Assembly: GCA_012728655.1 (NCBI GenBank)
Contig: JAAYEQ010000006.1
Location: forward strand, 1 to 63,233
From: Syntrophomonadaceae bacterium
Lineage (GTDB): Bacteria > Bacillota > Syntrophomonadia > Syntrophomonadales > DTU052
Direction of reading: 5' to 3'
DNA: 63,233 bases
The notes under the pieces were generated by a model. That model was not told the DNA's origin. It did no database searches and saw nothing but the letters and a program-made list of their open reading frames with translations. How positions within the stretch are numbered: position 1 is the first letter of the stretch; each line of letters begins with the position of its first letter. The position numbers were made by a program, and so were the translations under genes. Below, piece by piece: positions 22,457 to 31,433 of this stretch.

Positions 22457-23260
22457 ATGGGGATAAAACTCGTTGCGATAGATCTGGATGATACCCTTCT
22501 GGACTCACGGCTGCAGATTTCGCCTGAAACCGTCAGCATGCTGCAGCAGGCGGCGGAGCGGGGGGTTAAAATAACCCTGGCTACCGGCAGGATGTTTCGC
22601 TCCGCGCGGCCTTACGCCGTTAAGCTGGGGATAGATGTTCCCCTTATAACCTACCAGGGGGCGTTGGTGAAGAAAGCCTTTGCTGATGAGGTCCTCTATC
22701 ATCGCCGCGTACCCGGCGATTTGGTTCTTCCGGTGGTGGAAGCCGCCCGGGAAGCCGGTTACCATTACCAGGTCTATTTTGATGACAACCTTTATATGGA
22801 GCGCCTCACCCCGGAGGGGCAGGCGTATGCGGAGTTGGCTGGGGTAAGACCGGTGGTTGACAGGGACCTCCCGGTGAGGCTGGCTTATGAGGAACCTACC
22901 AAGATCATAATAATCAACAATGATCAACGGGCTTTGCAGCAGATGGAAGCAAGACTCAAACAGCATTTCGCAGGACTACTCTACATAACCCGTTCCAAAC
23001 CTCATTACCTGGAATTCATGAACAAAGAGGCTACCAAAGGACGGGCCTTACAGGCGGTCAGTGAGTATTATGCCATTGACCGCAGCGAGGTAATGGCCAT
23101 TGGTGACAGCTATAACGACATAGATATGCTGAAGTGGGCCGGAATAGGGGTGGCGGTGGGCAATGCACCCCCCGAGGTTCAGCGGCACGCCGATTATGTG
23201 ACGGGCAGCAACGACGAGAACGGAGTGGCTGCGGCCGTGCGGCGTTTTATCCTGGATTGA
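22457..23260 (+). CDS. Cof-type HAD hydrolase
   Basis: Phosphatase of the HAD superfamily, type IIB cap (YidA/Cof group), acting on small phosphorylated sugars or cofactors; substrate unknown. Motif I DLDDTLLDS at the N-terminus with both catalytic aspartates, motif II TLATGRM, lysine motif region around ATKGRALQ, and motif III/IV GDSYNDIDML. 267 residues from ATG 22457 (AAAGGTG upstream, somewhat distant); an in-frame TTG at 22433 adds eight residues but lacks a ribosome-binding site. Confidence 0.9.
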   Translation: MGIKLVAIDLDDTLLDSRLQISPETVSMLQQAAERGVKITLATGRMFRSARPYAVKLGIDVPLITYQGALVKKAFADEVLYHRRVPGDLVLPVVEAAREAGYHYQVYFDDNLYMERLTPEGQAYAELAGVRPVVDRDLPVRLAYEEPTKIIIINNDQRALQQMEARLKQHFAGLLYITRSKPHYLEFMNKEATKGRALQAVSEYYAIDRSEVMAIGDSYNDIDMLKWAGIGVAVGNAPPEVQRHADYVTGSNDENGVAAAVRRFILD

Positions 23261-23551
23261 ATCGATCTCTCGGGGAAGACTGTTTACAGGACCGAAGCGC
23301 GGGTGCGATTTAAGGAAAAAACCCCGACCCCCAGACGACGACCGGTTGGCGTAGATAGCCTGATACCCGGTCTGCTCCCGTGAGAACGGCTGGATATTAC
23401 GAACTTTTTCCCGCGACGGGGTAGCCCCGGCGGGGATAGCGGCCTATAAATAGCGCCAAGAAACCGGCGGTTGAAATAATTGCGGCGGTTATAAGCGAGC
23501 GGCGGTACCTGGTATGTGTGGAAACCGGAAGCATGATCTGAGGTATTGAGC

Positions 23552-24571
23552 ATGAACAGGGAAGTAATTGCCGGGATTGACCTGGGAGGAACCAAAATCC
23601 TGGCCGGTCTCTTTGATGACCGGGGACAAATGCTGGGCAAGAAGCGTATCCCCACCGATGCGGCCGGGGGTTTGCAAGCGGTTCTGGACCGGATGACCGG
23701 CCTTATCGCCGAACTTAAGGGCCGGCACGCTCCGGAGGGAAAGCTGCGGGGGGTGGCGGTGGCGGCTCCCGGACCCCTCAACAGCGAAACCGGCCTGGTT
23801 TATGAGACGCCCAACCTCAAGTGGAAAGAGGTTCCGCTGCGCGAGATGCTGCAGGAGGTCCTGCAGGTCCCGGTATGGGTGGACAATGACGGCAATCTGG
23901 CCGCTCTTGGGGAGTATACCTACGGTTACCCGCAGGAGTACCGGACGCTGCTCTACCTTACCGTCAGTACCGGAATCGGCGGCGGGATTATTATAAATGG
24001 TGAGCTCTACCGGGGAAGCGACGGCGGAGCCGGAGAGTTTGGGCACATGACCCTCGTACCCGACGGCCCGGTTTGCGGCTGCGGCAACCGCGGCTGTCTG
24101 GAAGCCCTGGCCTCGGGGACGGCAGTGGCCAGAACGGCGCGGGAAAGGGTATCCCGCGGTCGCATGGCGGCTTTGCGGGAGGCGGTCAAGGGCTGCATTG
24201 ACAAGATAGATGCCCGCCTGGTGGCCGAAATGGCGGCTGCCGGCGACGGTGAGGCGGCCGACCTTATGGATGAAGCTATATGCTATTTGGGAATCGGAGT
24301 GGCCAACCTGGTCAACCTGTTTAATCCCCAGGCCATAGTGATCGGGGGAGGGATGTCCGGCTACAGGGGTCTCCTGCAGCGGGTGGAAGAGGTAGTAAAA
24401 GAACGCTCCTACTCCAGTTTGAGCCGAAAACTTAAGATTCTCCCGGCCCGACTGGGAAGCGAAGCGGGTCTTATGGGCTGTCTGGCCTTGGCTTCACGCA
24501 AGGTTAAATGCGAAGATTCCGGGCGGCCTTTTGGCATTCCCGCTGATCGATGGCCGGGAATGGTGAGATAA
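23552..24571 (+). CDS. ROK-family glucokinase
   Basis: ATP-dependent kinase of glucose or related sugars. N-terminal ATP-binding GIDLGGTKILAG, central sugar-binding VDNDGNLAALGEY, the zinc-binding ROK signature CGCGNRGCLEALAS, and C-terminal VIGGGMSG. ATG 23552 follows GAGGT by seven bases. 339 residues, slightly longer than usual because of a roughly 20-residue tail. The tail overlaps the start region of the next frame but not the chosen PHP start. Confidence 0.9.
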   Translation: MNREVIAGIDLGGTKILAGLFDDRGQMLGKKRIPTDAAGGLQAVLDRMTGLIAELKGRHAPEGKLRGVAVAAPGPLNSETGLVYETPNLKWKEVPLREMLQEVLQVPVWVDNDGNLAALGEYTYGYPQEYRTLLYLTVSTGIGGGIIINGELYRGSDGGAGEFGHMTLVPDGPVCGCGNRGCLEALASGTAVARTARERVSRGRMAALREAVKGCIDKIDARLVAEMAAAGDGEAADLMDEAICYLGIGVANLVNLFNPQAIVIGGGMSGYRGLLQRVEEVVKERSYSSLSRKLKILPARLGSEAGLMGCLALASRKVKCEDSGRPFGIPADRWPGMVR

Positions 24572-24612
24572 GTGTATACGATCGGGTTTTGGCAGTATTC
24601 CGAGGTGAGATC

Positions 24613-25377
24613 TTGAAATACTATGGTGATTACCACACCCATTCCCGGTACAGTGACGGGCGGGAGCCGGTGGAGAGAATTGCCGAAGCCGCCCGCCGGC
24701 ACGGGCTGTCCGAGGTTGCGGTAACCGATCACGGGCCCCGGCTCCTGGTTCTGGGAGTTGACGGCCTTCACTGTTACGAACGGCTCATTCAAGAGATCAA
24801 AGACCTTAACATTCCCGGGGTGCGCGTACTGGCGGGAGCGGAAGCCAATATATTAGACCTGGAGGGAAGGCTTGATATTCCACCACAGCTCTATGAGGAA
24901 CTGGATGTCCTCATATGCGGCCTTCATCCTTACACCGTACCCGGCAATATCCGCGACGGCTGTCGGCTGTTCGGAAGCAATCACCTGCGCCACCTGGGGC
25001 CCGGATGGAGGCGGAAGGCGGTTGAAGCCAATACCAGGGCCACGGTGGCGGCGCTGGAGAACAATCCGGTGGATGTTCTGGCTCATCCCGGACTCTTCTT
25101 CGAGGTCGATATCTCAGAAGTAGCGCGGGTTTGTGTCAGGCGGGAGGTTCTGTTTGAGATAAACTGCGGGCACCGCCACCCGCCGCCGGAGGATGTGGAA
25201 ATCGCCTTCAAGGCCGGGGTTCGGTTTATTATCAACAGTGATGCGCACTATTACGATACTGTGGGGGAGCTGGATTACGGCTCCTATCTGATAGAAAAGT
25301 TGGGGATACCAACGGAGAGAATTGCCAATTGCAGATTTGGGGGGGATGAAAGGTGGAAGGGAAAAAGGAAGCAATAA
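24613..25377 (+). CDS. PHP-domain phosphoesterase (YcdX/histidinol-phosphatase-like)
   Basis: Metal-dependent phosphoesterase of the PHP superfamily, about 254 residues. Metal-ligand motifs are YHTHSRYSDG (motif I), VTDHGP (motif II), AGAEANIL (III), HPGL and INSDAHYYD (IV). Exact substrate unknown; YcdX-type enzymes release phosphate from small phosphoesters. TTG 24613, giving MKYYGDYHTH right at the first motif, follows GAGGTGAG; an upstream ATG at 24550 lies inside glk. It overlaps rapZ by 25 bases, so it likely belongs to the rapZ-yvcK-whiA operon. Confidence 0.85.
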   Translation: MKYYGDYHTHSRYSDGREPVERIAEAARRHGLSEVAVTDHGPRLLVLGVDGLHCYERLIQEIKDLNIPGVRVLAGAEANILDLEGRLDIPPQLYEELDVLICGLHPYTVPGNIRDGCRLFGSNHLRHLGPGWRRKAVEANTRATVAALENNPVDVLAHPGLFFEVDISEVARVCVRREVLFEINCGHRHPPPEDVEIAFKAGVRFIINSDAHYYDTVGELDYGSYLIEKLGIPTERIANCRFGGDERWKGKRKQ

Positions 25378-26240
25378 AAGCACTGGTGATTACCGGTCTT
25401 TCCGGAGCGGGGAAGACCCAGGCTGCCAACTGTTTGGAGGACCTGGGCTACTTCTGCGTTGACAACCTGCCACCGGCCCTTATACCCAAATTCACAGAAC
25501 TCAGCAGCCAGTCGGAAGGGGTCAAGAATGTCGCCTTTGTGGTGGATGTCCGGGGAGGCAAGTTCTTCAATGACCTCTTTCGCACCCTGGACGAGTTGAA
25601 AGCCCAGGGGGTGGATTATAACATCCTGTTTCTGGAGGCAGCGGACGAGGTCTTAATAAGAAGGTTCAAGGAATCGCGGCGCCGGCATCCGCTCCAGGAC
25701 AGCAAACCCCTGCCGGAGGCGATCAAACTCGAAAAGCAGATGCTGGAGGAACTGCGAGGACAGGCGGATACCATAATCGACACCTCCAATCTCAACGTCC
25801 ACCAGTTGAAGGAGGAACTGGTGCGTCTTTACTCCGAAAGCGGGGAGGAGCTGATCACCATAACCGTATTTTCCTTTGGTTTCAAATTTGGTCTGCCGCT
25901 TGATTCCGATCTGGTGTTTGATGTTCGGTTTCTTCCAAACCCCAAGTATGTTGATGAGCTTTCGCAACGGACCGGCAAGGATCCAGGAGTAATCAATTAT
26001 GTTATGGAACCCCAGGTAACCAAAACCTTTTTGCGCCGACTCATGAGTTTTCTCAAGTTTCTGCTCCCTCACTATGTGGGGGAGGGTAAGTCCAATCTGG
26101 TAATGGCTATCGGATGCACCGGCGGGCAGCACCGTTCGGTAGTGGTGGCGGACTATGTTGGTAACGCGGTGCGCCGAATGGGTTACCGGACGATTATCAA
26201 ACACCGCGATCTTGACAAATACAAGGGTAATGAATCATGA
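25353..26240 (+). CDS. rapZ: RNase adapter / nucleotide-binding protein RapZ (YvcJ)
   Basis: P-loop protein: in E. coli an RNA-binding adapter controlling glucosamine-6-phosphate synthesis, in B. subtilis (YvcJ) an NTPase linked to competence. Walker A GLSGAGKTQA near residue 12, FLEAADEVLIRRFKESRRRHPL, and the C-terminal family signature GCTGGQHRSV before the last 30 residues. 295 residues. GTG start preceded by GGGGGGATGAAAG. Overlaps yvcK by 4 bases (ATGA), the conserved rapZ-yvcK-whiA order of Firmicutes. Confidence 0.96.
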   Translation: MEGKKEAIKALVITGLSGAGKTQAANCLEDLGYFCVDNLPPALIPKFTELSSQSEGVKNVAFVVDVRGGKFFNDLFRTLDELKAQGVDYNILFLEAADEVLIRRFKESRRRHPLQDSKPLPEAIKLEKQMLEELRGQADTIIDTSNLNVHQLKEELVRLYSESGEELITITVFSFGFKFGLPLDSDLVFDVRFLPNPKYVDELSQRTGKDPGVINYVMEPQVTKTFLRRLMSFLKFLLPHYVGEGKSNLVMAIGCTGGQHRSVVVADYVGNAVRRMGYRTIIKHRDLDKYKGNES

Positions 26241-27490
26241 GAAAGTCTCTCTGGTGGTTTTGGATCTTCGCCCGGACCCAGAAAGGGTTCCTGGTTATGG
26301 GAACAGGGCTCTTGTTGCTGGTCGTGGCCCTAATTGGCATAATCAACCACTATTACTTTGATTTAACGTTTATTTCTATCGAATATGGCATTATACTGGC
26401 ATTGGTCGGGGCGGGTTTGGCCGTTTACGGTTTCATCAGGGGGTCGCGGGGGGTTATTGATCTGGCATCCTCGCTGGCCTCGGTTAACATTTACGAATAC
26501 TTGCGCCGGGATGTGCAGAAGAAAAGAGGACCCCGCATTGTTGTGATCGGCGGGGGAACCGGACTGTCGGTCCTGCTTAAGGGGCTGAAAAACTATACCG
26601 ACCACTTAACCGCCATAGTGACGGTGATGGATGACGGGGGCAGTTCCGGCAGGCTCCGGGAGATGGGGATGCTGCCGCCGGGCGATATTCGGCGCTGTTT
26701 GGTGGCCATGGCCCGGACCGAAAACCTGATGGACCAGGTTTTTCAACATCGCTTTGCTGAAGGAAAGGGCATCAAAGGGCATAATTTGGGCAATTTGCTC
26801 ATTGCCGCCCTTACAGATATAACCGGCGATTTTATCAAAGCAATTGCAGAAGTCAGCAAGGTTCTGGCGGTACAGGGACAGGTCCTGCCGGCGACCCTGC
26901 AGCTGGTTGTGCTGGGAGCAACTATGACCGACGGGACGGTGGTGATGGGAGAAACGGCGATCACCGCAGCCGGCAAGCAGATTAAGGAGGTATTTCTGGA
27001 TCCGCCCGATTGCCGGGCCGTGCCTGAAGCGCTCGAAGCCATCCGCGAAGCTGATGCGATAGTCCTGGGACCGGGGAGCCTGTTTACCAGCATCATTCCC
27101 AATCTCCTGGTTCCGGAGATTGGAGAGGCTTTGCGTAAAACCCGGGCGCTCCGCATTTTTGTAGTCAACATCATGACTCAGCCGGGAGAGACTACCGGCT
27201 TTACCGCCACCGATCACCTGGATGCGGTGGCCCGTCATCTGGGGCCCGGCCACATCGACTACGTGGTGGTCAATGATACCCCGGTTGACAAGGAACGGGA
27301 GTCCCGCTATCGGCTGGAGGATGCGGAACCGGTCAGGTTTGACCTGCGGGAGCTCGCCGAGCGAGGGGTTAAGTGTGTAAGAGCCCCGCTTTTGGGCACG
27401 GAGGATGTGGCCTGGCACGATTCGGAGGCCCTGGCCAGGACGGTGATGAGGATAATTTACGAGAGAAAGGGGTTGAACTGGCTAGAGTGA
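26237..27490 (+). CDS. yvcK: YvcK/CofD-like protein (gluconeogenesis factor, wall-growth regulator)
   Basis: Binds UDP-sugars and is needed for normal shape and growth on gluconeogenic carbon in B. subtilis. 417 residues: two N-terminal membrane helices (about 18-40 and 46-65), seen in the clostridial type, then the CofD-like fold beginning VVIGGGTGLSVLLKGLK and with DDGGSSGRLR, GHNLGNLLIAAL and ADAIVLGPGSLFTSIIPNLL. ATGA overlap with rapZ and GTGA overlap with whiA show tight coupling. Confidence 0.95.
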   Translation: MRKSLWWFWIFARTQKGFLVMGTGLLLLVVALIGIINHYYFDLTFISIEYGIILALVGAGLAVYGFIRGSRGVIDLASSLASVNIYEYLRRDVQKKRGPRIVVIGGGTGLSVLLKGLKNYTDHLTAIVTVMDDGGSSGRLREMGMLPPGDIRRCLVAMARTENLMDQVFQHRFAEGKGIKGHNLGNLLIAALTDITGDFIKAIAEVSKVLAVQGQVLPATLQLVVLGATMTDGTVVMGETAITAAGKQIKEVFLDPPDCRAVPEALEAIREADAIVLGPGSLFTSIIPNLLVPEIGEALRKTRALRIFVVNIMTQPGETTGFTATDHLDAVARHLGPGHIDYVVVNDTPVDKERESRYRLEDAEPVRFDLRELAERGVKCVRAPLLGTEDVAWHDSEALARTVMRIIYERKGLNWLE

Positions 27491-28422
27491 GCAGTTTTTC
27501 CAATGAAACCAAGAATGAACTAGCCCGTATTTTCCCCGAGAAAAGATGCTGTCAGGTGGCAGAACTGTCAGCCCTGCTGCGGCTTAACGGCCAATTGGAG
27601 CTTACCGGCAGGAGTGCGAAAACCCTGTGCATTACCACCGATAATGCCGGCATAGCCCGCAAAGCCTTTAAACTGTTTAAGGGCTTGTTTGAGTTTCCGC
27701 TAACCGTGATCATGGAGACCAAACGCCGTTTTAACACCAACCGTTACTACCAGGTGCGGGCGAACCTGGATGAGCAGCATCTGAGCATATTAAACAAGCT
27801 GGGACTTATTGATGATGACAACCGCCTGATATACGGGATCAAGCGGGGGATGGTCAGGAAAAAGTGCTGCAAAAGAGCTTACCTGCGGGGAGTTTTTCTG
27901 GCCCGTGGTTCGGTCAGCAACCCCGGATCCTCCTATCACCTGGAGATGGTTTTTCCCGCTTACGACCTGGCGGTTGATGTTCGGCGGTTGGCGGAGAGCC
28001 AGGGCGTGAGTTTCCGGTTGACCGAGCGCAAGAATACCTACTTGCTCTACCTGAAGGATTCGGAGCAGATTGTCGATTTTATACGAATAATGGGAGCCAA
28101 TTACGCGCTGCTGGAGTTTGAGAATGTACGCATTTACAAATCGATGAGGAATCAGATCAACCGGCAGGTGAACTGCGAAACCGCCAATTTGGAAAAGACC
28201 CTGGAAGCCTCCTGGCGGCAGGTGGAGAACATCAGCCGGTTGATTGAACGTTTGACCGTCGACGGATTGCCCGAGCAATTGCGGGAGCTGGCAGTCTTGA
28301 GACTGGATTACCCCGATTCCAGTTTAAAGGAGTTGGGAGAGATGATGAGTCCCCCGCTCAGCAAGTCGGGGGTGGCATATCGCATGAGGAAATTGGAAGA
28401 GCTTTCCAAGAGGCTGTCCTGA
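27487..28422 (+). CDS. whiA: Sporulation/division regulator WhiA
   Basis: DNA-binding protein related to LAGLIDADG homing endonucleases; controls division and sporulation genes in actinomycetes and affects division in Firmicutes. About 311 residues: N-terminal WhiA region (SFSNETKNELARI..KCC type), LAGLIDADG-like core (YLRGVFLARGSVSNPGSSYHLE), and C-terminal helix-turn-helix (LDYPDSSLKELGEMMSPPLSKSGVAYR). GTG 27487 overlaps the yvcK stop and gives the family's usual MSSFSNETK start. Confidence 0.95.
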   Translation: MSSFSNETKNELARIFPEKRCCQVAELSALLRLNGQLELTGRSAKTLCITTDNAGIARKAFKLFKGLFEFPLTVIMETKRRFNTNRYYQVRANLDEQHLSILNKLGLIDDDNRLIYGIKRGMVRKKCCKRAYLRGVFLARGSVSNPGSSYHLEMVFPAYDLAVDVRRLAESQGVSFRLTERKNTYLLYLKDSEQIVDFIRIMGANYALLEFENVRIYKSMRNQINRQVNCETANLEKTLEASWRQVENISRLIERLTVDGLPEQLRELAVLRLDYPDSSLKELGEMMSPPLSKSGVAYRMRKLEELSKRLS

Positions 28423-28478
28423 GCGGGCGGCAGGGAAAAAGGTTATCATGTCGAATTTTAGTTGCAGGTGATTAAGAG

Positions 28479-29864
28479 ATGCGGCTTATTCATGATGTGC
28501 ATTTGGAACAACAACAAAAACTTCTTATGACTCCGGAACTCCGTCAGGCTATTGCCATCCTGCAGATGTCTTCGCTGGAACTCTCCGAGTATATTCAGCA
28601 GGAGATGGCAGAGAATCCTGTCCTGGAGCTGAGAGAGGAGGATGACAGTTCGGAGGGAGTTATGGTTGATGCGGTTGATGATGACCCCATGCACGAGGTG
28701 GAGTGGTGGGAGTATTTTGCCGACCGCAGTGACCTGGGTTATATTGGCGGGCAGGAACCTAAGAGTCATTATGAACAGTACAAGGCCGCAGCTCCTACCT
28801 TGCATGAGCATCTTTTATTCCAGATGCATATTGCCCTGAGTCGGGAGGAAGACCAGCGTATTGGCGCTTTCCTGATCGGATGCATTGACGATAACGGCTA
28901 TCTGCGCGTAAGCCTGGAAGAGGCGGCGGCGAGCCTTGGGGTAAGCACGAATCGGGTGGCCGAAGTGCTGAAGGTGATCCAGAGTTTCGAACCTTACGGG
29001 GTTGGCGCCCGGGATCTGACCGAATGCCTGCTGATCCAGCTGACCCAGACCAACAGGCTCAATCCCCAGGTGGAGCGGATTGTCCGCAACTATTTGGGGG
29101 ACCTGGCCCGCGGGCGCCTGGCCAAGATCGCAGCCACTCTGAAGATGAGTGTGGTTGAGGTACAGGATATTGCCGACCTGATAAAGACCCTGGATCCGAA
29201 ACCGGGCAGGCAATACGGCAGCGGCGGAGATGTACGTTACCTGATCCCCGACGTTACCGTGGAGAAGGTTAATGACGAGTATGTGATCACTGTTAATGAC
29301 GGCAATTCTCCCCGCCTGATGATCAGCCCCCTGTACCGGGAGATGATGCGCCAGCCGGGTGTTTTTAACAGCGAAACCCGCAAGTACATTGAAGAACGTA
29401 TTAATTCGGCGCACTGGTTGATAAAGAGCATTGAGCAGCGGAGGTTGACCCTCTACAATACGACCAAATGCCTGGTTGAGGCCCAGCGTGAATTCCTGGA
29501 AAAGGGCATAAAATATATGAAACCCTTAAACCTCAAACAGATTGCTGACCAGGTGGGGGTTCATGAATCCACCATCAGCCGGGTTACCAACAACAAGTAC
29601 ATTCAAACCCCCCAGGGGGTATTTGAGATGAAATACTTCTTCTGCAGCGGGTTGGAATCACGGCACGGCGAACGTTATTCATCGCGGAGCATCAAGCGCA
29701 TGTTGAAGGAACTGATAATTGAGGAGGACGCGCGCAATCCCTACAGCGACCAGCAGATAGCCGACAAGCTCTGCAGTCGAGGGATCAAGATTTCCCGGCG
29801 GACTGTAGCCAAGTACCGCATGGAACTGGGCATCGAATCAACCGCCAAACGCAAACGATACTGA
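28479..29864 (+). CDS. rpoN: RNA polymerase sigma-54 factor
   Basis: Recognises -24/-12 promoters and needs an enhancer-binding AAA+ activator to open them. 461 residues with region I (glutamine-rich LEQQQKLLMTPELRQAIAILQMSSLELSEYI), a short acidic region II, the core-binding domain, the HTH (LNLKQIADQVGVHESTISRVTNNK) and the RpoN box (ISRRTVAKYRMELGI). AGGTGATT precedes the ATG. 55 bases after whiA, so it may be read from that operon. A consensus sigma-54 promoter lies at the end of this window (63206-63221). Confidence 0.96.
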   Translation: MRLIHDVHLEQQQKLLMTPELRQAIAILQMSSLELSEYIQQEMAENPVLELREEDDSSEGVMVDAVDDDPMHEVEWWEYFADRSDLGYIGGQEPKSHYEQYKAAAPTLHEHLLFQMHIALSREEDQRIGAFLIGCIDDNGYLRVSLEEAAASLGVSTNRVAEVLKVIQSFEPYGVGARDLTECLLIQLTQTNRLNPQVERIVRNYLGDLARGRLAKIAATLKMSVVEVQDIADLIKTLDPKPGRQYGSGGDVRYLIPDVTVEKVNDEYVITVNDGNSPRLMISPLYREMMRQPGVFNSETRKYIEERINSAHWLIKSIEQRRLTLYNTTKCLVEAQREFLEKGIKYMKPLNLKQIADQVGVHESTISRVTNNKYIQTPQGVFEMKYFFCSGLESRHGERYSSRSIKRMLKELIIEEDARNPYSDQQIADKLCSRGIKISRRTVAKYRMELGIESTAKRKRY

Positions 29865-29950
29865 AGAGCGGAGCATATCGGCCGTCTCGTGCCTCGCTTC
29901 CATGGGGTCACGCAAAGGTATGGACGCCTGTCAAAAGCTCCACCGGCAAA

Positions 29951-29992
29951 TTAAGCCCTTGGCCTCGCCTTTTGGCGCGGCCAAGGGCTTAA
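29951..29992. terminator. Long hairpin downstream of rpoN, probable terminator
   Basis: Perfect 14-bp stem TTAAGCCCTTGGCC / GGCCAAGGGCTTAA enclosing a short GCC-TTTT-GGC helix. Only a weak T run follows (TAGTTTG). It lies 86 bases after rpoN and is the most likely end of the rapZ-rpoN transcript. Confidence 0.6.
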
Positions 29993-30030
29993 TAGTTTGA
30001 CTGAGCGATATAACCAACTTTGTTCCGCAG

Positions 30031-30105
30031 CGTGAACCGCCTATATCGAACGGCATATACGGTGGTGTAAGAACACGGGGGTTAGCTGCTCCCTCCTATT
30101 CGATC
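30031..30105 (+). mobile_element. Degraded 3' end (domains V-VI) of a group II intron
   Basis: The stretch GAACCGCC...GGTGGTG (30034-30067) folds as a domain V-like helix with a 6-bp basal stem ACCGCC/GGTGGT. It is followed by a G-rich/C-rich arm GGGGG...CCC and TCCTATTCGAT (30076-30104), the layout of domain VI and the 3' splice end of bacterial group II introns (consensus ending CCTCCTACTCGAT). No reverse transcriptase and no 5' GTGYG end could be found in the gap, so only a relic remains. The call rests on remembered consensus. Confidence 0.5.
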
Positions 30106-30324
30106 ACAACCGTACTCGTAAGCCGGTGGCTCCAAGCCGAAATCCCCGCGCCATAAACGACGCCCGGGTTTATTTGTATATACCCGTCTTTAGGTTTCCG
30201 CATTGATCCCTCGCTGTTTTTGGGCCTCATGCACATTATCCGGTCAGCCTACCAAGGCGAATTCGGTCACTTCGGACACGTCAACAATCCCCCATTTGAA
30301 CTATCCGGTATAACCTACCGGTAC

Positions 30325-31239
30325 TTATTGAGCAGTGGTTAACCCGTGACCCTCTCCACCGTCCAGTTCGCCGAACAGGTCTTTCCCAACAATCCGGCAG
30401 GCAGTGCGCCACATCAGGTTATCCAGGCTGTCCTGGTCGGGGCAAAGGCGGGCGGCGATGTCATGGAGCTTTCCGGTAGGGTAAAGGGTTCCCATGGGAA
30501 AATCGGAACCGAAAACCAGCCGGAAACTGTAGGCAACAATCAGTTTTTGCAGGCTTTCGCCGTCCGGGGTGCCGGGTTGGCAGTAATAGAGGGTATTGGT
30601 GGCATCCAGGTACAGATGGGGGTACTCATCCAGAAGAGCAGGCCAGCATTCCAGGGGAAGATCGGGATAGAGCATATGCGAAACCACCAGGTGCAGTCGG
30701 GGGTAGCGCCGCAGCAGTTGCCTGGTGTCTTCTACCATGGAGGGTTGCCGGTAGAATTCCGAAAAACCGGTGTGAATGACCACCGGACACCCGCGTTCCT
30801 GGAATTCCTCGAAGACCCTGGTCATCCGATCGTCCAGAATGGAAAAACCCTGGATATACGGGTGGAATTTAAACCCCACGAATTGCTGCCGCTCCAAAGC
30901 CTTCTTTATTATTTCCGCCTTGTTCTCGTCTCCGGGATGGAGCGAGGCGAAGGGGATGGCCTGCGGACAAGCGGCGGCGAATTCCTGATGCCACTTGTTG
31001 ATTTCCTCACTCTCCCCGGGTTTCAGGGGATAGAAGAAGTTGAAAAAGGCTTCAACTCCTTCCTCTCTCAGGTGAGCCAGGAGCTCTTCCGTAGTTACAT
31101 CCAGGCTTAAATTGTAATAATCCGGGGCTACCGGGCGGACCCATTTGATACCGCCTCTTACCCGGCGCTGGGTCATTATATGAACATGGGCGTCCACCCG
31201 GTGACGGGGGGAAAGCTGCCCAGGTGCATGGTTTGGCAT
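30325..31239 (-). CDS. Amidohydrolase-family TIM-barrel protein
   Basis: Metal-dependent hydrolase or decarboxylase of the amidohydrolase_2 group; substrate unknown. About 304 residues with DAHVHI near the N-terminus (metal ligands), GFKFHPYIQGF, VVIHTGFSEF, LHLVVSHM and the late aspartate in LVFGSDFPMGT. Stands alone on the minus strand, diverging from the amidase gene with about 190 bases between them. Confidence 0.85.
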   Translation of the reverse strand: MPNHAPGQLSPRHRVDAHVHIMTQRRVRGGIKWVRPVAPDYYNLSLDVTTEELLAHLREEGVEAFFNFFYPLKPGESEEINKWHQEFAAACPQAIPFASLHPGDENKAEIIKKALERQQFVGFKFHPYIQGFSILDDRMTRVFEEFQERGCPVVIHTGFSEFYRQPSMVEDTRQLLRRYPRLHLVVSHMLYPDLPLECWPALLDEYPHLYLDATNTLYYCQPGTPDGESLQKLIVAYSFRLVFGSDFPMGTLYPTGKLHDIAARLCPDQDSLDNLMWRTACRIVGKDLFGELDGGEGHGLTTAQ

Positions 31240-31433
31240 GAAATCTTCACCGTCAAAGCTGTGTTCGCTAGACCCATTCTAGCAAATGATTTCCACCTGA
31301 TCCAGGCTCATGTTACCGGACGGCCGCGATGGAAATATTTTAACCGCTCCCATCCCTTTATAAAGTCGTTCCCGTCCGCATATAAACTAATAATCAAAAC
31401 CCGGGCGGGTTTGCTGGAGGGGAGTGGAAGAGC

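Larger units (their letters stand above)
29865..30324. other. 460-base gene-free gap between convergent rpoN and amidohydrolase genes
   Basis: Holds the 14-bp hairpin (29951-29992), the intron relic (30031-30105) and, at 30305-30321, a small CCGGTA/TACCGG hairpin that may end the minus-strand gene. No coding frame with a ribosome-binding site is visible. Confidence 0.7.
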
